Source: Lachnospiraceae bacterium (lineage in GTDB: Bacteria; Bacillota; Clostridia; Lachnospirales; Lachnospiraceae). Taken from it: a stretch of 9,274 nt of DNA. The stretch lies in contig CABIXN010000005.1 in NCBI GenBank assembly GCA_902362715.1, positions 133,105-142,378 of the forward strand. Reading direction: 5' to 3'. The notes beneath the pieces were generated by a model. It ran no database searches, had not been told where the DNA came from, and saw only the letters and a program-made list of their open reading frames with translations. Positions 1 through 7,027 of this stretch are shown here, piece after piece. The translations under genes were made by a program, and so were the position numbers. Position 1 is the stretch's first letter, and each line of letters starts with the position of its first letter.

Positions 1-1
1 C

Positions 2-367
2 CTACGCTTTGTCGTGCCAAACAGAAATGAAAGTAATAAGAGCAGATGGAAAACGTGTCGGTTTTGGGAACGCTTTTTAGGGGCTGTGGAAGTCTTAAAA
101 CTGCAAGTACCGAAACTACATAATTCTCTTGAAGAAACACAGCAATGGCTCACAGAGGGTGGCGTGATTTCCGCTGTGAAAAGTTTTTACTTCTTGGAAG
201 AACATGACGCATTAGGTGGACTGGAAAAAGTGGGAACTATGCTTGATAAGGCAAGATACAGCAATTCCCTTTCCAGTAAACTAACCGCCCACTTACAGAG
301 GATAGACCGCACCGACCTTATCCCCTATATCCAGTATGACACGAAACATGGGAAAGGGGGTATCTGA
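2..367 (+). CDS. Rep_trans/MobT-type replication initiator or relaxase, C-terminal part (5' end outside window)
   Basis: The reading frame is open from the left edge of the window, so this is the 3' end of a longer gene. The GTG at 14 is probably not the true start, because the frame continues upstream of it. The residues LRFV followed by [12 protein letters not shown] and a WERFLG motif resemble the C-terminal part of the Rep_trans (replication initiation factor) family, in which proteins nick the transfer origin and start rolling-circle replication of the element. The catalytic tyrosine region is upstream and not visible. The stop codon overlaps the xis start in a TGATG arrangement, so translation of the two is probably coupled. 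The family call is from recognition of the sequence, not a search. Confidence 0.75.
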   Translation, partial: LRFVVPNRNESNKSRWKTCRFWERFLGAVEVLKLQVPKLHNSLEETQQWLTEGGVISAVKSFYFLEEHDALGGLEKVGTMLDKARYSNSLSSKLTAHLQRIDRTDLIPYIQYDTKHGKGGI

Positions 368-570
368 TGAATAACAACGATATTCCTGTATGGGAAAAAT
401 ACACCCTTACCATTGAAGAAGCGTCAAAGTATTTCCGTATCGGAGAAAACAAGTTAAGACGATTGGCAGAGGAAAACAAGGACGCTGGCTGGCTCATTAT
501 GAATGGCAACCGCATACAGATTAAACGCCGACAATTTGAAAAGGTCATTGACAAATTGGACGCAATCTAA
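367..570 (+). CDS. xis: Excisionase of Tn916 type
   Basis: This 67-residue basic protein is very close to the Tn916 excisionase as I remember it, including the conserved core around [20 protein letters not shown] (residues 18 to 37) and the C-terminal LDAI. Xis is a small winged-helix DNA-bending protein that binds near the element ends and directs the integrase towards excision. The helix-turn-helix region falls at about residues 18 to 40, followed by a basic wing (RIQIKRRQF). The ATG at 367 overlaps the stop of the upstream Rep_trans gene by one base, and a G-rich ribosome binding site (around 351 to 360) lies inside that gene's end. The int gene follows after 78 bases. Confidence 0.93.
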   Translation: MNNNDIPVWEKYTLTIEEASKYFRIGENKLRRLAEENKDAGWLIMNGNRIQIKRRQFEKVIDKLDAI

Positions 571-577
571 TGCAAAT

Positions 578-621
578 GAGCCTTGTATGTGTTATGATGA
601 ACACAAGTCATATCAAGGCTC
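578..621 (+). promoter_or_regulatory. Nested inverted repeat between xis and int
   Basis: An outer stem pairs GAGCCTTG (578-585) with CAAGGCTC (614-621). Inside it, TGTGTT (588-593) pairs with AACACA (600-605) around a six-base loop. The structure ends ten bases before the int ribosome binding site (aaggag, 635-640). There is no T-run after it, so it is unlikely to be a simple terminator. It could control int translation or message stability, or serve as a protein-binding site. Its role is inferred. Confidence 0.5.
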
Positions 622-648
622 TTTCCAACAAGGAAAGGAGCAGACATC

Positions 649-1842
649 ATGAAAGAAAAAAGACGGGATAGCAAAGGACGTATCCTGCATACTGGAGAGA
701 GCCAACGAACAGACGGAAAATACTTATATAAATATGTAGACGCATTTGGAAACACAAAATATGTGTACGCTTGGAGATTGACACCCACAGACCCGACACC
801 AAAGGGAAAACGGGAAAAACCCTCACTTCGAGAACTGGAACAGCAGATAAGACGGGATATTGAGGACGGTATCGACAGCACAGGCAAGAAAATGACGCTT
901 TGCCAACTCTACGCCAAACAGAACGCACAGAGGGCAAATGTGAAGAAAAGCACAATAAAACAACGGGAACAACTCATGCGGTTATTGAAAGAGGACAAGT
1001 TAGGTGCTAGGAGCATTGATACGATAAAACCCTCTGACGCTAAAGAATGGGCGTTACGCATGAAAGACAAAGGCTTTTCCTATAACACCATTAACAACCA
1101 TAAACGCTCGTTAAAAGCGTCATTCTATATCGCCATACAAGACGATTGTGTAAGGAAGAACCCTTTTGATTTCAAGTTGAGTGAAGTCCTAGAAAATGAT
1201 ACCAAAGAGAAAGTGGCATTGACAGAGGGACAAGAACAAGCCTTATTGTCATTCATTAAAACAGATAACGTGTATCATAAGTATTATGATGATGTGCTGA
1301 TACTGTTGAAAACTGGACTTCGTATCTCGGAACTGTGCGGACTGACAATCATGGACGTTGATTTTATCCATGAGGTTGTAGTTATCGACCACCAGTTACT
1401 AAAGAGTAAGGAACAAGGTTATTATATTGAAACGCCTAAGACAAAGAGTGGAACAAGGCAAGTGCCATTAAGCAAGGAAACGATACAAGCATTTCAACGA
1501 GTGATAAAGAAACGCCCAAAGGCAAAACCATTTGTGATAGACGGACGGAGCAACTTCCTATTTGTCAATCAGAAAGGCAAGCCAAAAGTTGCGATTGATT
1601 ACAGCACTTTATTTGTCCGTATGGTAAAGAAATACAACAAGCACCATAAGGACAACCCCTTGCCACATATCACACCGCATACGCTACGCCATACATTCTG
1701 CACAAGGCTGGCAAGCAAGAACATGAACCCAAAAGATTTACAGTATATCATGGGACATTCAAACATTAGTATCACAATGAACTGGTACGCTCATGCGTCC
1801 ATAGATACCGCAAAATCAGAGGTTCAGCGTCTAATTGCATAG
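649..1842 (+). CDS. int: Tyrosine recombinase integrase, Tn916/Tn1549 family
   Basis: This 397-residue site-specific recombinase catalyses excision and integration of the element through a covalent phosphotyrosine intermediate. Domains run in the usual order: an N-terminal arm-binding domain (about residues 1 to 75, beginning KEKRRDSKGRILHTGESQR), a core-binding SAM-like domain (about 83 to 180) and a C-terminal catalytic domain (about 190 to 397). The catalytic set is complete: Arg225 in TGLRISE, Lys264 in TPKTKSG, His344 and Arg347 in HTLRHTF, His370 in MGHSNI, and the nucleophile Tyr380 in NWYAHA. The length matches my recollection of the Tn1549 integrase; the Tn916 protein is slightly longer. 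The ATG is preceded by AAGGAG at eight bases. The gene appears intact, so the element may still be able to move. Confidence 0.96.
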   Translation: MKEKRRDSKGRILHTGESQRTDGKYLYKYVDAFGNTKYVYAWRLTPTDPTPKGKREKPSLRELEQQIRRDIEDGIDSTGKKMTLCQLYAKQNAQRANVKKSTIKQREQLMRLLKEDKLGARSIDTIKPSDAKEWALRMKDKGFSYNTINNHKRSLKASFYIAIQDDCVRKNPFDFKLSEVLENDTKEKVALTEGQEQALLSFIKTDNVYHKYYDDVLILLKTGLRISELCGLTIMDVDFIHEVVVIDHQLLKSKEQGYYIETPKTKSGTRQVPLSKETIQAFQRVIKKRPKAKPFVIDGRSNFLFVNQKGKPKVAIDYSTLFVRMVKKYNKHHKDNPLPHITPHTLRHTFCTRLASKNMNPKDLQYIMGHSNISITMNWYAHASIDTAKSEVQRLIA

Positions 1843-1846
1843 AAGT

Positions 1847-1919
1847 ATTTACCACGATTTTAACCACGATTGATAGCGAAAATATAAGAAGATAGACCTA
1901 GATATGTGAGGTTTACCAC
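1847..1919 (+). repeat. Three direct repeats resembling Tn916 integrase arm (DR-2) sites
   Basis: ATTTACCAC (1847-1855), TTTAACCAC (1859-1867) and GTTTACCAC (1911-1919) are near-copies in the same orientation just after the int stop. They differ by one to three bases from ATTTACTAC, the DR-2 core bound by the N-terminal domain of the Tn916 integrase as I recall it. The first two also share a following GATT. Their position between int and the element end is where arm sites are expected. Binding is inferred, not shown. Confidence 0.55.
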
Positions 1920-1990
1920 AAAAGCAAAATGCCCGTAGAGCCGATAAAATAAGGCTTTGCGGACATTTAAGAAGATATAAAAAGATAGTC
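1885..1990 (+). repeat. Short direct repeats near the element end
   Basis: TAAGAAGATA occurs at 1885-1894 and 1968-1977, flanking the hairpin, and AAGATAG occurs again at 1982-1988. A small interrupted palindrome GTC-AAAAA-GAC follows at 1988-1998. Repeats of this kind near the end of an element are candidates for Xis or integrase binding, but no specific function can be assigned. Confidence 0.35.
1919..1968 (-). terminator. Strong hairpin near the element end, probable minus-strand terminator
   Basis: The arm 1927-1942 (AAATGCCCGTAGAGCC) pairs with 1953-1968 (GGCTTTGCGGACATTT) with one mismatch and two G-T pairs, around a ten-base AT-rich loop. Read on the minus strand the stem is followed by TTTTGCTTTTG, as in an intrinsic terminator. 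On the plus strand the following bases are purine-rich, so it is weaker in that direction. It would stop transcripts from the convergent host operon before they run antisense into int. Confidence 0.6.
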
Positions 1991-2431
1991 AAAAAGACAT
2001 ATATAATTTGATATAATCTTTATATTTTTTCCGTTTAAGCCTTTGTAAGAATACGAAAGAGCAGGTTTTTTCTGCTTAATCAGCATATAAAACATTTCAT
2101 TGGTATTTACGTTAAAATACCCGTCTTTTGTCTCCCCTGTAAAACTCACCTGATCAAAACACTTTTCCGTATCTATTTTCAGTTTATCTATCTGGTCTGC
2201 AATCATATCATAAGCTGCCTGTATCTTAGTCTTTGACTTGTTTATTTCAGGATTTGCCAAAAAGATACGGGCAAGATATTCCATGTAGCCCCGGGTCAGA
2301 ATTTCCCCTGCAGGGACCACCAGCTCTTTTATATGAGAGTTATAAATTTTCTGCATCAGTGCTTCAATTATTTGGGGAGTAAGTACAATCATATCATACT
2401 CTCCTGTAATTCTTATTACATATTCATTCAT
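1967..2431 (-). CDS. Small soluble protein of unknown family, third gene of the ABC cassette; 3' end probably replaced by the mobile element
   Basis: I do not recognise this family. The preferred start is the ATG at 2431, which overlaps the permease stop in a TGATG arrangement and has GGAG five bases upstream; a GTG at 2437 is a less likely start. From the ATG the frame is 154 residues, mixed charged and hydrophobic, with no signal peptide or clear membrane segment. The body runs to about residue 130 (SYSYKGLNGK). After that the frame passes through AT-rich sequence and takes its stop from inside the hairpin at the element end, giving a hydrophobic tail (IISNYICLFDYLFISS) unlike the rest. The likeliest reading is a host gene cut by the insertion, with the original C-terminus lost or moved to the other end of the element. 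Coupling to the permease suggests it works with the transporter. Confidence 0.6.
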   Translation of the reverse strand: MNEYVIRITGEYDMIVLTPQIIEALMQKIYNSHIKELVVPAGEILTRGYMEYLARIFLANPEINKSKTKIQAAYDMIADQIDKLKIDTEKCFDQVSFTGETKDGYFNVNTNEMFYMLIKQKKPALSYSYKGLNGKNIKIISNYICLFDYLFISS

Positions 2432-4839
2432 CAGCACTCCGCCCCTCTGAGCCGTTCCACAAGTGCTTCCTTAGAAAAACTTTTCATAGAAATAATCGTG
2501 ATAAGCAAAGGTACGATAATTAATACGCCTGCATAAGCAGCAGCAAATACCATTGGAAACTGAAAATCCATATAAAATGCCCCCATATTGTAAACCACTT
2601 TGCAAAGGGCATATCCACACAATGTTCCGATGGTCAATGTGACACCAACAGTGGCAAAAACTAACAGCAGGCTTTCAAATAGCAGCATTTTCCTGATTTG
2701 TTTTTTTGACATACCAATGGATTCAAGCATTGCAAGCTCCTGTTTTCTTGTGATGATATTGGTAATCAGCGTATTCATCATACTTAAAATACTGAACATC
2801 ATAATAAAAATAGCAAGACCACTGATTGCACCAAACAGCTGATTTGCAGTTACTTCATAGGCAGCCCGTCTGTCTGCAAGAGTTTCAAGGGTTAATTCCG
2901 GCTTTTCTCCAATTATTTGATTTAAAACTTCACCCACAGCAGCTTCTTTTTCAGGTTCCACCGATACCAATAAATTTGAATTTAGACTGTCATAAGAAAC
3001 CAGGTTCAAAACCGCCTGCTCCGGCATTAAAAACCAGCCCTCTAAACGGTCATTATCAAGAGTATACTCATGATTCAGGATGCCCAGAACAGCAGCCTCT
3101 TTTTCTGCCATCTTCTCTCCGTCATAATAATGCAGCGTAATTTTATCCCCCACATTAAATTTCCAGCCGTAGATTTCTTCTACATTGGTATTATCGGAAA
3201 CAAGAACATAATCGCCGCTGATGAGCTTATCATAATCGGCAGTTCCTTCTGCCACATATTTTCCGATGTCTTCTGTTTCCTTCTCAGTCAGAGGATAAAT
3301 GCTGTCATTGTTGTCATATTCATCGTGTATCGGGAAATCAAATTTTATACCAAAGTTCTTGATTTCAGACACCTTTTTCACCCCGTCTATGGCTGAAATC
3401 TCCTGTATCATTTCATCATTAAGAGGTGCTTTCGCCTGCAAATCACTCATACCATTTTCATTTAGCTCAATTGCTGATGAAGAATACTGTATATTAAATT
3501 CTGCATCCTTAAATAATCCCTGTCTTGCATAACTTCCTTTATCAAAGGATGATATATAGGCTGCTGCGGTCATAAACAGTATGCCGCCCAAAGCAAGGGA
3601 GAGCATGGTAATGGCTGCTTTTTTCCTGTTCTTAGAGAAGTTCATGGTACCCAGACCAAAGGTCGTAAGGCTGCGGCACATGTTCTTATTCGCTTTCTTT
3701 TTCGTGGCCTTCTGGGGTACATAACGCAGCGCTTCCATCGGCGATACGGACGCTGCTTTTTTTGCAGGCTTTAAAACGGAAATCATTGTAATCAGATAAA
3801 CAACTGCAAATACGCCGAAAGCAATAAGCAGCGTATTTACCATGCTGAAGCCTGATGGAAAAATCAAGTATCCCGCAATGCCGCCAATTAAAATACCAAT
3901 AGGAGAGGCATATAAAAACAGTCTGCCGCCCTCCCGTAATACAAACCTTTTCATTTGTTTACTGGTCATTCCGATGGTGCGAAGCTGGCCGAACTGATGC
4001 ACTTTACCAATCACAGACAGATAAAATACACCGTAAATAACAAGAATACAGGCAAGCAGAATGACAGCTCCTGCCATACCGTACAGCATTACCTTCTGTG
4101 AGTCAACGGATAAAGAATCCAGAAAAGCCTTTGACGGGCTGATATATTTTCTCTCAATTCCCGCCTGGCTTCCGATAAGATACATGGCCTCTTGGCAGTC
4201 CTTAGCGCGCATCTTTGTTGCACCATATAGCTTTGCATAAACCTCATAGGGCATATCCTTTAGCTGGCTGCCGCTGACTGCATAATCCTTGGAAAAAAAT
4301 ACAGCAAATTGCTTTGCTGTTTCTCCTCCTTTTAAAATTCCTGACACCGTAAAGGTTTCAGAATTACCGTCATAAAAATTCAGTGTCACCAGACTGCCTG
4401 CCCTGGCAGGAATCCCCATTTTTTTCAGCATCCCTGCCTGCAGGGCAATCTCATTTTTCTTCCGGGGTATTCTCCCGCTTTCTAGTTCACCGATACGGAT
4501 TTCATCCGACAGCTCACTGACATAATAAGGCATTACGTCAAAACCGTCCATCTCTGAAAGCGTACCCGTCTTGACCTGAATCTGATAAGCAATCCGTTCA
4601 TCGGCTTTTAAAGCTTTTACCTGTCTATCTGTCAGGTTGTAATAGCCCACCTGCTGCGCATGGGAAAGCTGTCTGTTATTCCCTTCTCTCTGCCCGGCGG
4701 CAAACATCATAATGGCCATTAAGAGTGCCGATGCCAGCACAATCGTAACCATCACAAACACGTTTCTCATACGGCTTTTTTTCAGACTCTGTCTTGACAT
4801 CCTGGAAATCATTTGTCTGCTTATTTTTTTGCTGTTCAT
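2431..4839 (-). CDS. FtsX-type ABC transporter permease (MacB/FtsX superfamily), 802 residues
   Basis: This is the membrane partner of the adjacent ATPase. Predicted membrane segments lie near residues 27-47, 252-276, 305-328, 333-355, 407-430, 666-690, 718-745 and 764-786. The arrangement is a duplicated four-helix FtsX unit, each half with a large extracytoplasmic domain of over 200 residues (about 50-250 and 432-665). Cytoplasmic coupling helices are seen in both halves: GQLRTIGMTSKQ (284-295) and LAMLESIGMSKKQ (702-714). The eight-helix layout differs from the ten-helix BceB permeases. Families like this act as mechanotransmission pumps or export or detoxify peptides and lipids; the substrate here is unknown. 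The ATG at 4839 is chosen because a strong site (AAGGGGGGAG) sits five bases upstream; an in-frame ATG 39 bases earlier lies inside the ATPase gene and lacks such a site. Confidence 0.9.
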   Translation of the reverse strand: MNSKKISRQMISRMSRQSLKKSRMRNVFVMVTIVLASALLMAIMMFAAGQREGNNRQLSHAQQVGYYNLTDRQVKALKADERIAYQIQVKTGTLSEMDGFDVMPYYVSELSDEIRIGELESGRIPRKKNEIALQAGMLKKMGIPARAGSLVTLNFYDGNSETFTVSGILKGGETAKQFAVFFSKDYAVSGSQLKDMPYEVYAKLYGATKMRAKDCQEAMYLIGSQAGIERKYISPSKAFLDSLSVDSQKVMLYGMAGAVILLACILVIYGVFYLSVIGKVHQFGQLRTIGMTSKQMKRFVLREGGRLFLYASPIGILIGGIAGYLIFPSGFSMVNTLLIAFGVFAVVYLITMISVLKPAKKAASVSPMEALRYVPQKATKKKANKNMCRSLTTFGLGTMNFSKNRKKAAITMLSLALGGILFMTAAAYISSFDKGSYARQGLFKDAEFNIQYSSSAIELNENGMSDLQAKAPLNDEMIQEISAIDGVKKVSEIKNFGIKFDFPIHDEYDNNDSIYPLTEKETEDIGKYVAEGTADYDKLISGDYVLVSDNTNVEEIYGWKFNVGDKITLHYYDGEKMAEKEAAVLGILNHEYTLDNDRLEGWFLMPEQAVLNLVSYDSLNSNLLVSVEPEKEAAVGEVLNQIIGEKPELTLETLADRRAAYEVTANQLFGAISGLAIFIMMFSILSMMNTLITNIITRKQELAMLESIGMSKKQIRKMLLFESLLLVFATVGVTLTIGTLCGYALCKVVYNMGAFYMDFQFPMVFAAAYAGVLIIVPLLITIISMKSFSKEALVERLRGAEC

Positions 4840-4844
4840 TGTCA

Positions 4845-4855
4845 CTCCCCCCTTA
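4845..4855 (-). promoter_or_regulatory. Ribosome binding site of the permease gene, overlapping the ATPase stop codon
   Basis: On the minus strand TAAGGGGGGAG contains both the TAA stop of the ATPase gene and the ribosome binding site of the permease, five bases before the ATG at 4839. This fixes the permease start and implies that the same ribosomes can pass from one gene to the next. Confidence 0.8.
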
Positions 4856-5518
4856 TACGTGAATTTTACCATCTTCAATACGGATTCTTACATCGGCCTT
4901 CTGTGCGATTTCAGGGTTATGGGTAATCATAACAATGGTCTGGTTAAATTTTTCACTGGTCATTTTTAAAAGAGCAATAACCTTGTCACTGGTAAGGCTG
5001 TCAAGATTTCCTGTGGGTTCGTCGGCAAGAATAATGGCAGGCTTTGACACCAGCGCTCTTGCGATGGCTGCTCTTTGCTGCTGCCCTCCTGATAAATGGC
5101 TTGGATAATTAGAAAGTTTCCCGTCCAGCTCTAAGAAATGTACAATTTCCAGTAAAAATTTTTTGTCCTCTCTTTTTCCGTCCAGACGCACAGGCAATAC
5201 AATATTTTCGTAAACAGTCAGATAAGGAATCAGGTTATAGTTCTGAAAAATAAAACCGATACGCTTTCTTCTGAATACAGTGAGCTGCTCCTCACTCATT
5301 TTTTCAATACGGTTGTTCTCAATCTGCACACCACCGGAGGTTGGAACATCCAAGCCCCCCAGCATATTTAAGAGTGTGGATTTACCGCTGCCGGATGTAC
5401 CGATAATTGCCACAAACTGTCCATTCTCAACGGATACATTCACATCATCCAGTGCCCTGACAAGACTTTCATCCTTTCCATAGTACTTTTTCAAATGAGA
5501 TGCATTTAATATTGTCAT
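4853..5518 (-). CDS. ABC transporter ATP-binding protein, MacB/LolD-like
   Basis: This 221-residue ATPase is the usual length for the class and has all nucleotide-binding motifs. They are Walker [10 protein letters not shown] (40-48), Q-loop Gln92 in [10 protein letters not shown], signature LSGGQQQR (142-149), Walker B AIILADEP (161-168) with catalytic Glu167, a D-loop at NLDS (171-174) and the switch His200 in MITHNP. It would act in the cytoplasm as a dimer driving the FtsX-type permease encoded 13 bases downstream. The start at 5518 is supported by AAGGAGG nine bases upstream. It is the first gene of a cassette with its own probable promoter. Substrate cannot be deduced from the ATPase; the class includes antimicrobial-peptide resistance, lipoprotein and peptide exporters. 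Confidence 0.95.
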   Translation of the reverse strand: MTILNASHLKKYYGKDESLVRALDDVNVSVENGQFVAIIGTSGSGKSTLLNMLGGLDVPTSGGVQIENNRIEKMSEEQLTVFRRKRIGFIFQNYNLIPYLTVYENIVLPVRLDGKREDKKFLLEIVHFLELDGKLSNYPSHLSGGQQQRAAIARALVSKPAIILADEPTGNLDSLTSDKVIALLKMTSEKFNQTIVMITHNPEIAQKADVRIRIEDGKIHV

Positions 5519-5563
5519 ATCTGTTTTCCTCCTTCATTTCACAGCATCATAACTGATACTTTT

Positions 5564-5591
5564 ATCTTACTGCCGGAAAAGAAAACAACAA
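5564..5591 (-). promoter_or_regulatory. Candidate promoter of the ABC cassette
   Basis: On the minus strand, TTGTTG (5591-5586) and TAAGAT (5569-5564) are separated by 16 bases, giving a moderate sigma-A-like promoter about 45 bases before the ATPase start. The imperfect match would suit a promoter that needs an activator. Confidence 0.45.
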
Positions 5592-5605
5592 CAGCAGACG
5601 CAGAA

Positions 5606-5638
5606 TCTAACATCTACGCCGCAATATCTAAAAATGTA
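5606..5638 (-). promoter_or_regulatory. Candidate LytTR operator: two imperfect repeats 21 bases apart
   Basis: On the plus strand, TCTAACA (5606-5612) and TCTAAAA (5627-5633) agree at six of seven bases, and their starts are exactly 21 bases apart, two helical turns. LytTR regulators such as AgrA bind pairs of about nine-base repeats at this spacing. The repeats sit about 15 bases upstream of the candidate -35 of the ABC cassette, and the only regulator in the window is of the LytTR class. The sequence is AT-rich, so chance similarity is possible. Confidence 0.4.
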
Positions 5639-5642
5639 CAGT

Positions 5643-5669
5643 AAAAAAGAATCCTGCCACGGCAGGATT
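5643..5669 (-). terminator. Intrinsic terminator downstream of the kinase gene (distal of two)
   Basis: AATCCTGC (5650-5657) pairs with GCAGGATT (5662-5669) around a four-base loop, and on the minus strand the stem is followed by C and six T. It ends transcripts of the regulator/kinase operon. Confidence 0.85.
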
Positions 5670-5679
5670 TCCTATAGAG

Positions 5680-5711
5680 AAAAAAAACCTGCTTCGTTTA
5701 ACCGAAACAGG
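5680..5711 (-). terminator. Intrinsic terminator downstream of the kinase gene (proximal of two)
   Basis: CCTGCTTCG (5688-5696) pairs with CGAAACAGG (5703-5711) with one wobble pair, loop of six, followed on the minus strand by eight T. It lies about 20 bases after the kinase stop. With the second terminator it separates the two-component genes from the ABC cassette, so the cassette needs its own promoter. Confidence 0.88.
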
Positions 5712-5731
5712 CTTTATAAACAGTATTCCAT

Positions 5732-7027
5732 TTAAGGAATCGGAATTAAAATTTTCAAAGTGAATGTACCGTTTTCCTGTTTTACAGTACAGGTGCCACC
5801 GTACTTTTCAGCAGCTTTTTCCATATTGGAAATACCAAAGCCATGGAGAAAATCATCCGTTTTTGTGGTACATAAAAAAGCTTTTAATCCTTCATCAATG
5901 CAGTTGTTTTCTATCAAAACAGAAACAAAGCTCTGCACTTTTCCCGCCTTAACAAGCACAACCCGCTGTTCCTTTGGCAGCTTTTCACTGGCTTCCATCG
6001 CATTGTCAATTCCATTGCCAAATAAGGTGCTGACATCTAACGGCTGGATAAAATCTACACCGTCAAAATCTATACTAACTGAAAAATCAATTTGCTTTTC
6101 ACGCATTTTTTCAGCTTTATCTTTAATGATAACATCAAGGAAGCTGCTGCCTGTATGGATATAGTCCTCATAGCCGGCAATCTGCGTTCTGAGCTGTTTT
6201 GCCATATTTCGGACAGCGTCAGTACCCTGACTGCTCTCAAGCACAAGAAGATGATTTTTCATATCGTGGTAGATGGAGCGTATTTTTTCTTCATCTTTCT
6301 GTTTGTTTTGATAATAGGCAAACTGCTGCTGAAGCTGTGCAAGCTGTATTTTGTTTTGCTGATCCTGCTCACGCAGATATATCGCATTCTTAGCATACGT
6401 AAAAATAATCATAAAAGCAGCAGATAATATGATGCTGCCAATATACAATATCAAATCTAATGCTTTTCCGAAATTCAAAAAATTGAAAACCGAAAGAAAA
6501 GTAATTACAAAAGCAATCAGAGAAATCAAAGTTAAAATAACGCTGTCTTTTATCTGTATCTTATATTTAAAATTTTTAATCAGTAGATAGACTACACTGA
6601 TTTCAATCAAATGTGCAGCAATACCAATAGCATAAATTTCCCATCTTGCAAAAAGTTGACCATCCACTAAAACTGTTTGATTGTTTCCGTATAACCAAGT
6701 TGCGATAATAGGAGAGATTGCTTCCGTCAGATAGGCGACAACAACAAACCATATTTCCGCAGCAGTAATGCTTTGCAATATGGAATCTTTGTAGCATATT
6801 TTCAAAATTGCAACAGCGAATAGAAAGATGATAGGCATTTTAAAGGCCCCAAGCGCAGTAAACCAAGTTAAGGCGGCGGTCAAAACCATCATTACTGCCG
6901 GCGGAATAAATTTACTGACTGCCGGCGAAAAACGAGGCTCTTTGCACAAGCACAGGCTGATCACATACAGGCAAAACACTTCCAATAGTGTAGAAATAAT
7001 ATCCAAACATTGATAAACCCACATCAT
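5732..7027 (-). CDS. GHKL-type sensor histidine kinase (AgrC-like class)
   Basis: This 431-residue membrane kinase has about seven N-terminal hydrophobic segments (near residues 10-27, 43-59, 64-79, 88-110, 133-152, 162-182, 191-211), then a Gln-rich coiled-coil linker (about 216-248). The phospho-acceptor His254 lies in YHDMKNHLLVL. The ATPase part has an N-box at GNGIDNAMEA (337-346, with Asn338 and Asn342), a TTKTDD stretch at 387-392 and the G-box GFGISN (396-401). It would phosphorylate the LytTR regulator encoded just upstream. The first ATG at 7027 overlaps the regulator stop by four bases (ATGA), and a second ATG follows at once; a GGGG-containing binding site precedes them. The polytopic sensor resembles AgrC and related peptide sensors, but no peptide gene or AgrB-type processing protease is visible, so the ligand is unknown. 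Confidence 0.93.
   Translation of the reverse strand: MMWVYQCLDIISTLLEVFCLYVISLCLCKEPRFSPAVSKFIPPAVMMVLTAALTWFTALGAFKMPIIFLFAVAILKICYKDSILQSITAAEIWFVVVAYLTEAISPIIATWLYGNNQTVLVDGQLFARWEIYAIGIAAHLIEISVVYLLIKNFKYKIQIKDSVILTLISLIAFVITFLSVFNFLNFGKALDLILYIGSIILSAAFMIIFTYAKNAIYLREQDQQNKIQLAQLQQQFAYYQNKQKDEEKIRSIYHDMKNHLLVLESSQGTDAVRNMAKQLRTQIAGYEDYIHTGSSFLDVIIKDKAEKMREKQIDFSVSIDFDGVDFIQPLDVSTLFGNGIDNAMEASEKLPKEQRVVLVKAGKVQSFVSVLIENNCIDEGLKAFLCTTKTDDFLHGFGISNMEKAAEKYGGTCTVKQENGTFTLKILIPIP

Larger units (their letters stand above)
1..2010. mobile_element. Integrase end of a Tn916/Tn1549-type integrative element (right end only)
   Basis: A Rep_trans-family gene, a Tn916-type xis and a Tn1549-like int lie in the same direction, followed by a short non-coding end with integrase-site-like repeats. 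This is the recombination module of an integrative and conjugative or mobilizable element. The left part, with its transfer genes and attL, is outside the window. A Rep_trans gene directly before xis differs from the classical Tn916 layout as I recall it, and suggests a compact mobilizable element; this is an inference. The right boundary is not fixed: it is placed at roughly 1990 to 2035, in AT-rich sequence where the host minus-strand gene loses its coding character. Integrases of this group favour AT-rich targets with little sequence specificity, which fits this junction. Confidence 0.8.

Noticed and set aside
14..16. GTG at 14 as the start of a short complete gene
   Set aside because: The frame stays open to the window edge, and the upstream residues LRFV match the Rep_trans C-terminal pattern, so the gene is longer.
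567..955. Long minus-strand frames opposite the start of int
   Set aside because: They are antisense to a clear integrase gene, with no recognisable domain; they are shadows.
4840..4878. N-terminal extension of the permease by 13 residues
   Set aside because: The downstream ATG at 4839 has a strong ribosome binding site at five bases, while the extension lies inside the ATPase gene and lacks one.
5539..5613. A 24-codon minus-strand frame before the ATPase gene, considered as a signal peptide gene
   Set aside because: It has no ribosome binding site and overlaps the candidate promoter and one operator repeat, so it would not be fully transcribed.
5760..6427. Plus-strand frames opposite the histidine kinase
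   Set aside because: The kinase frame has all expected motifs; the opposite frames have no family features.
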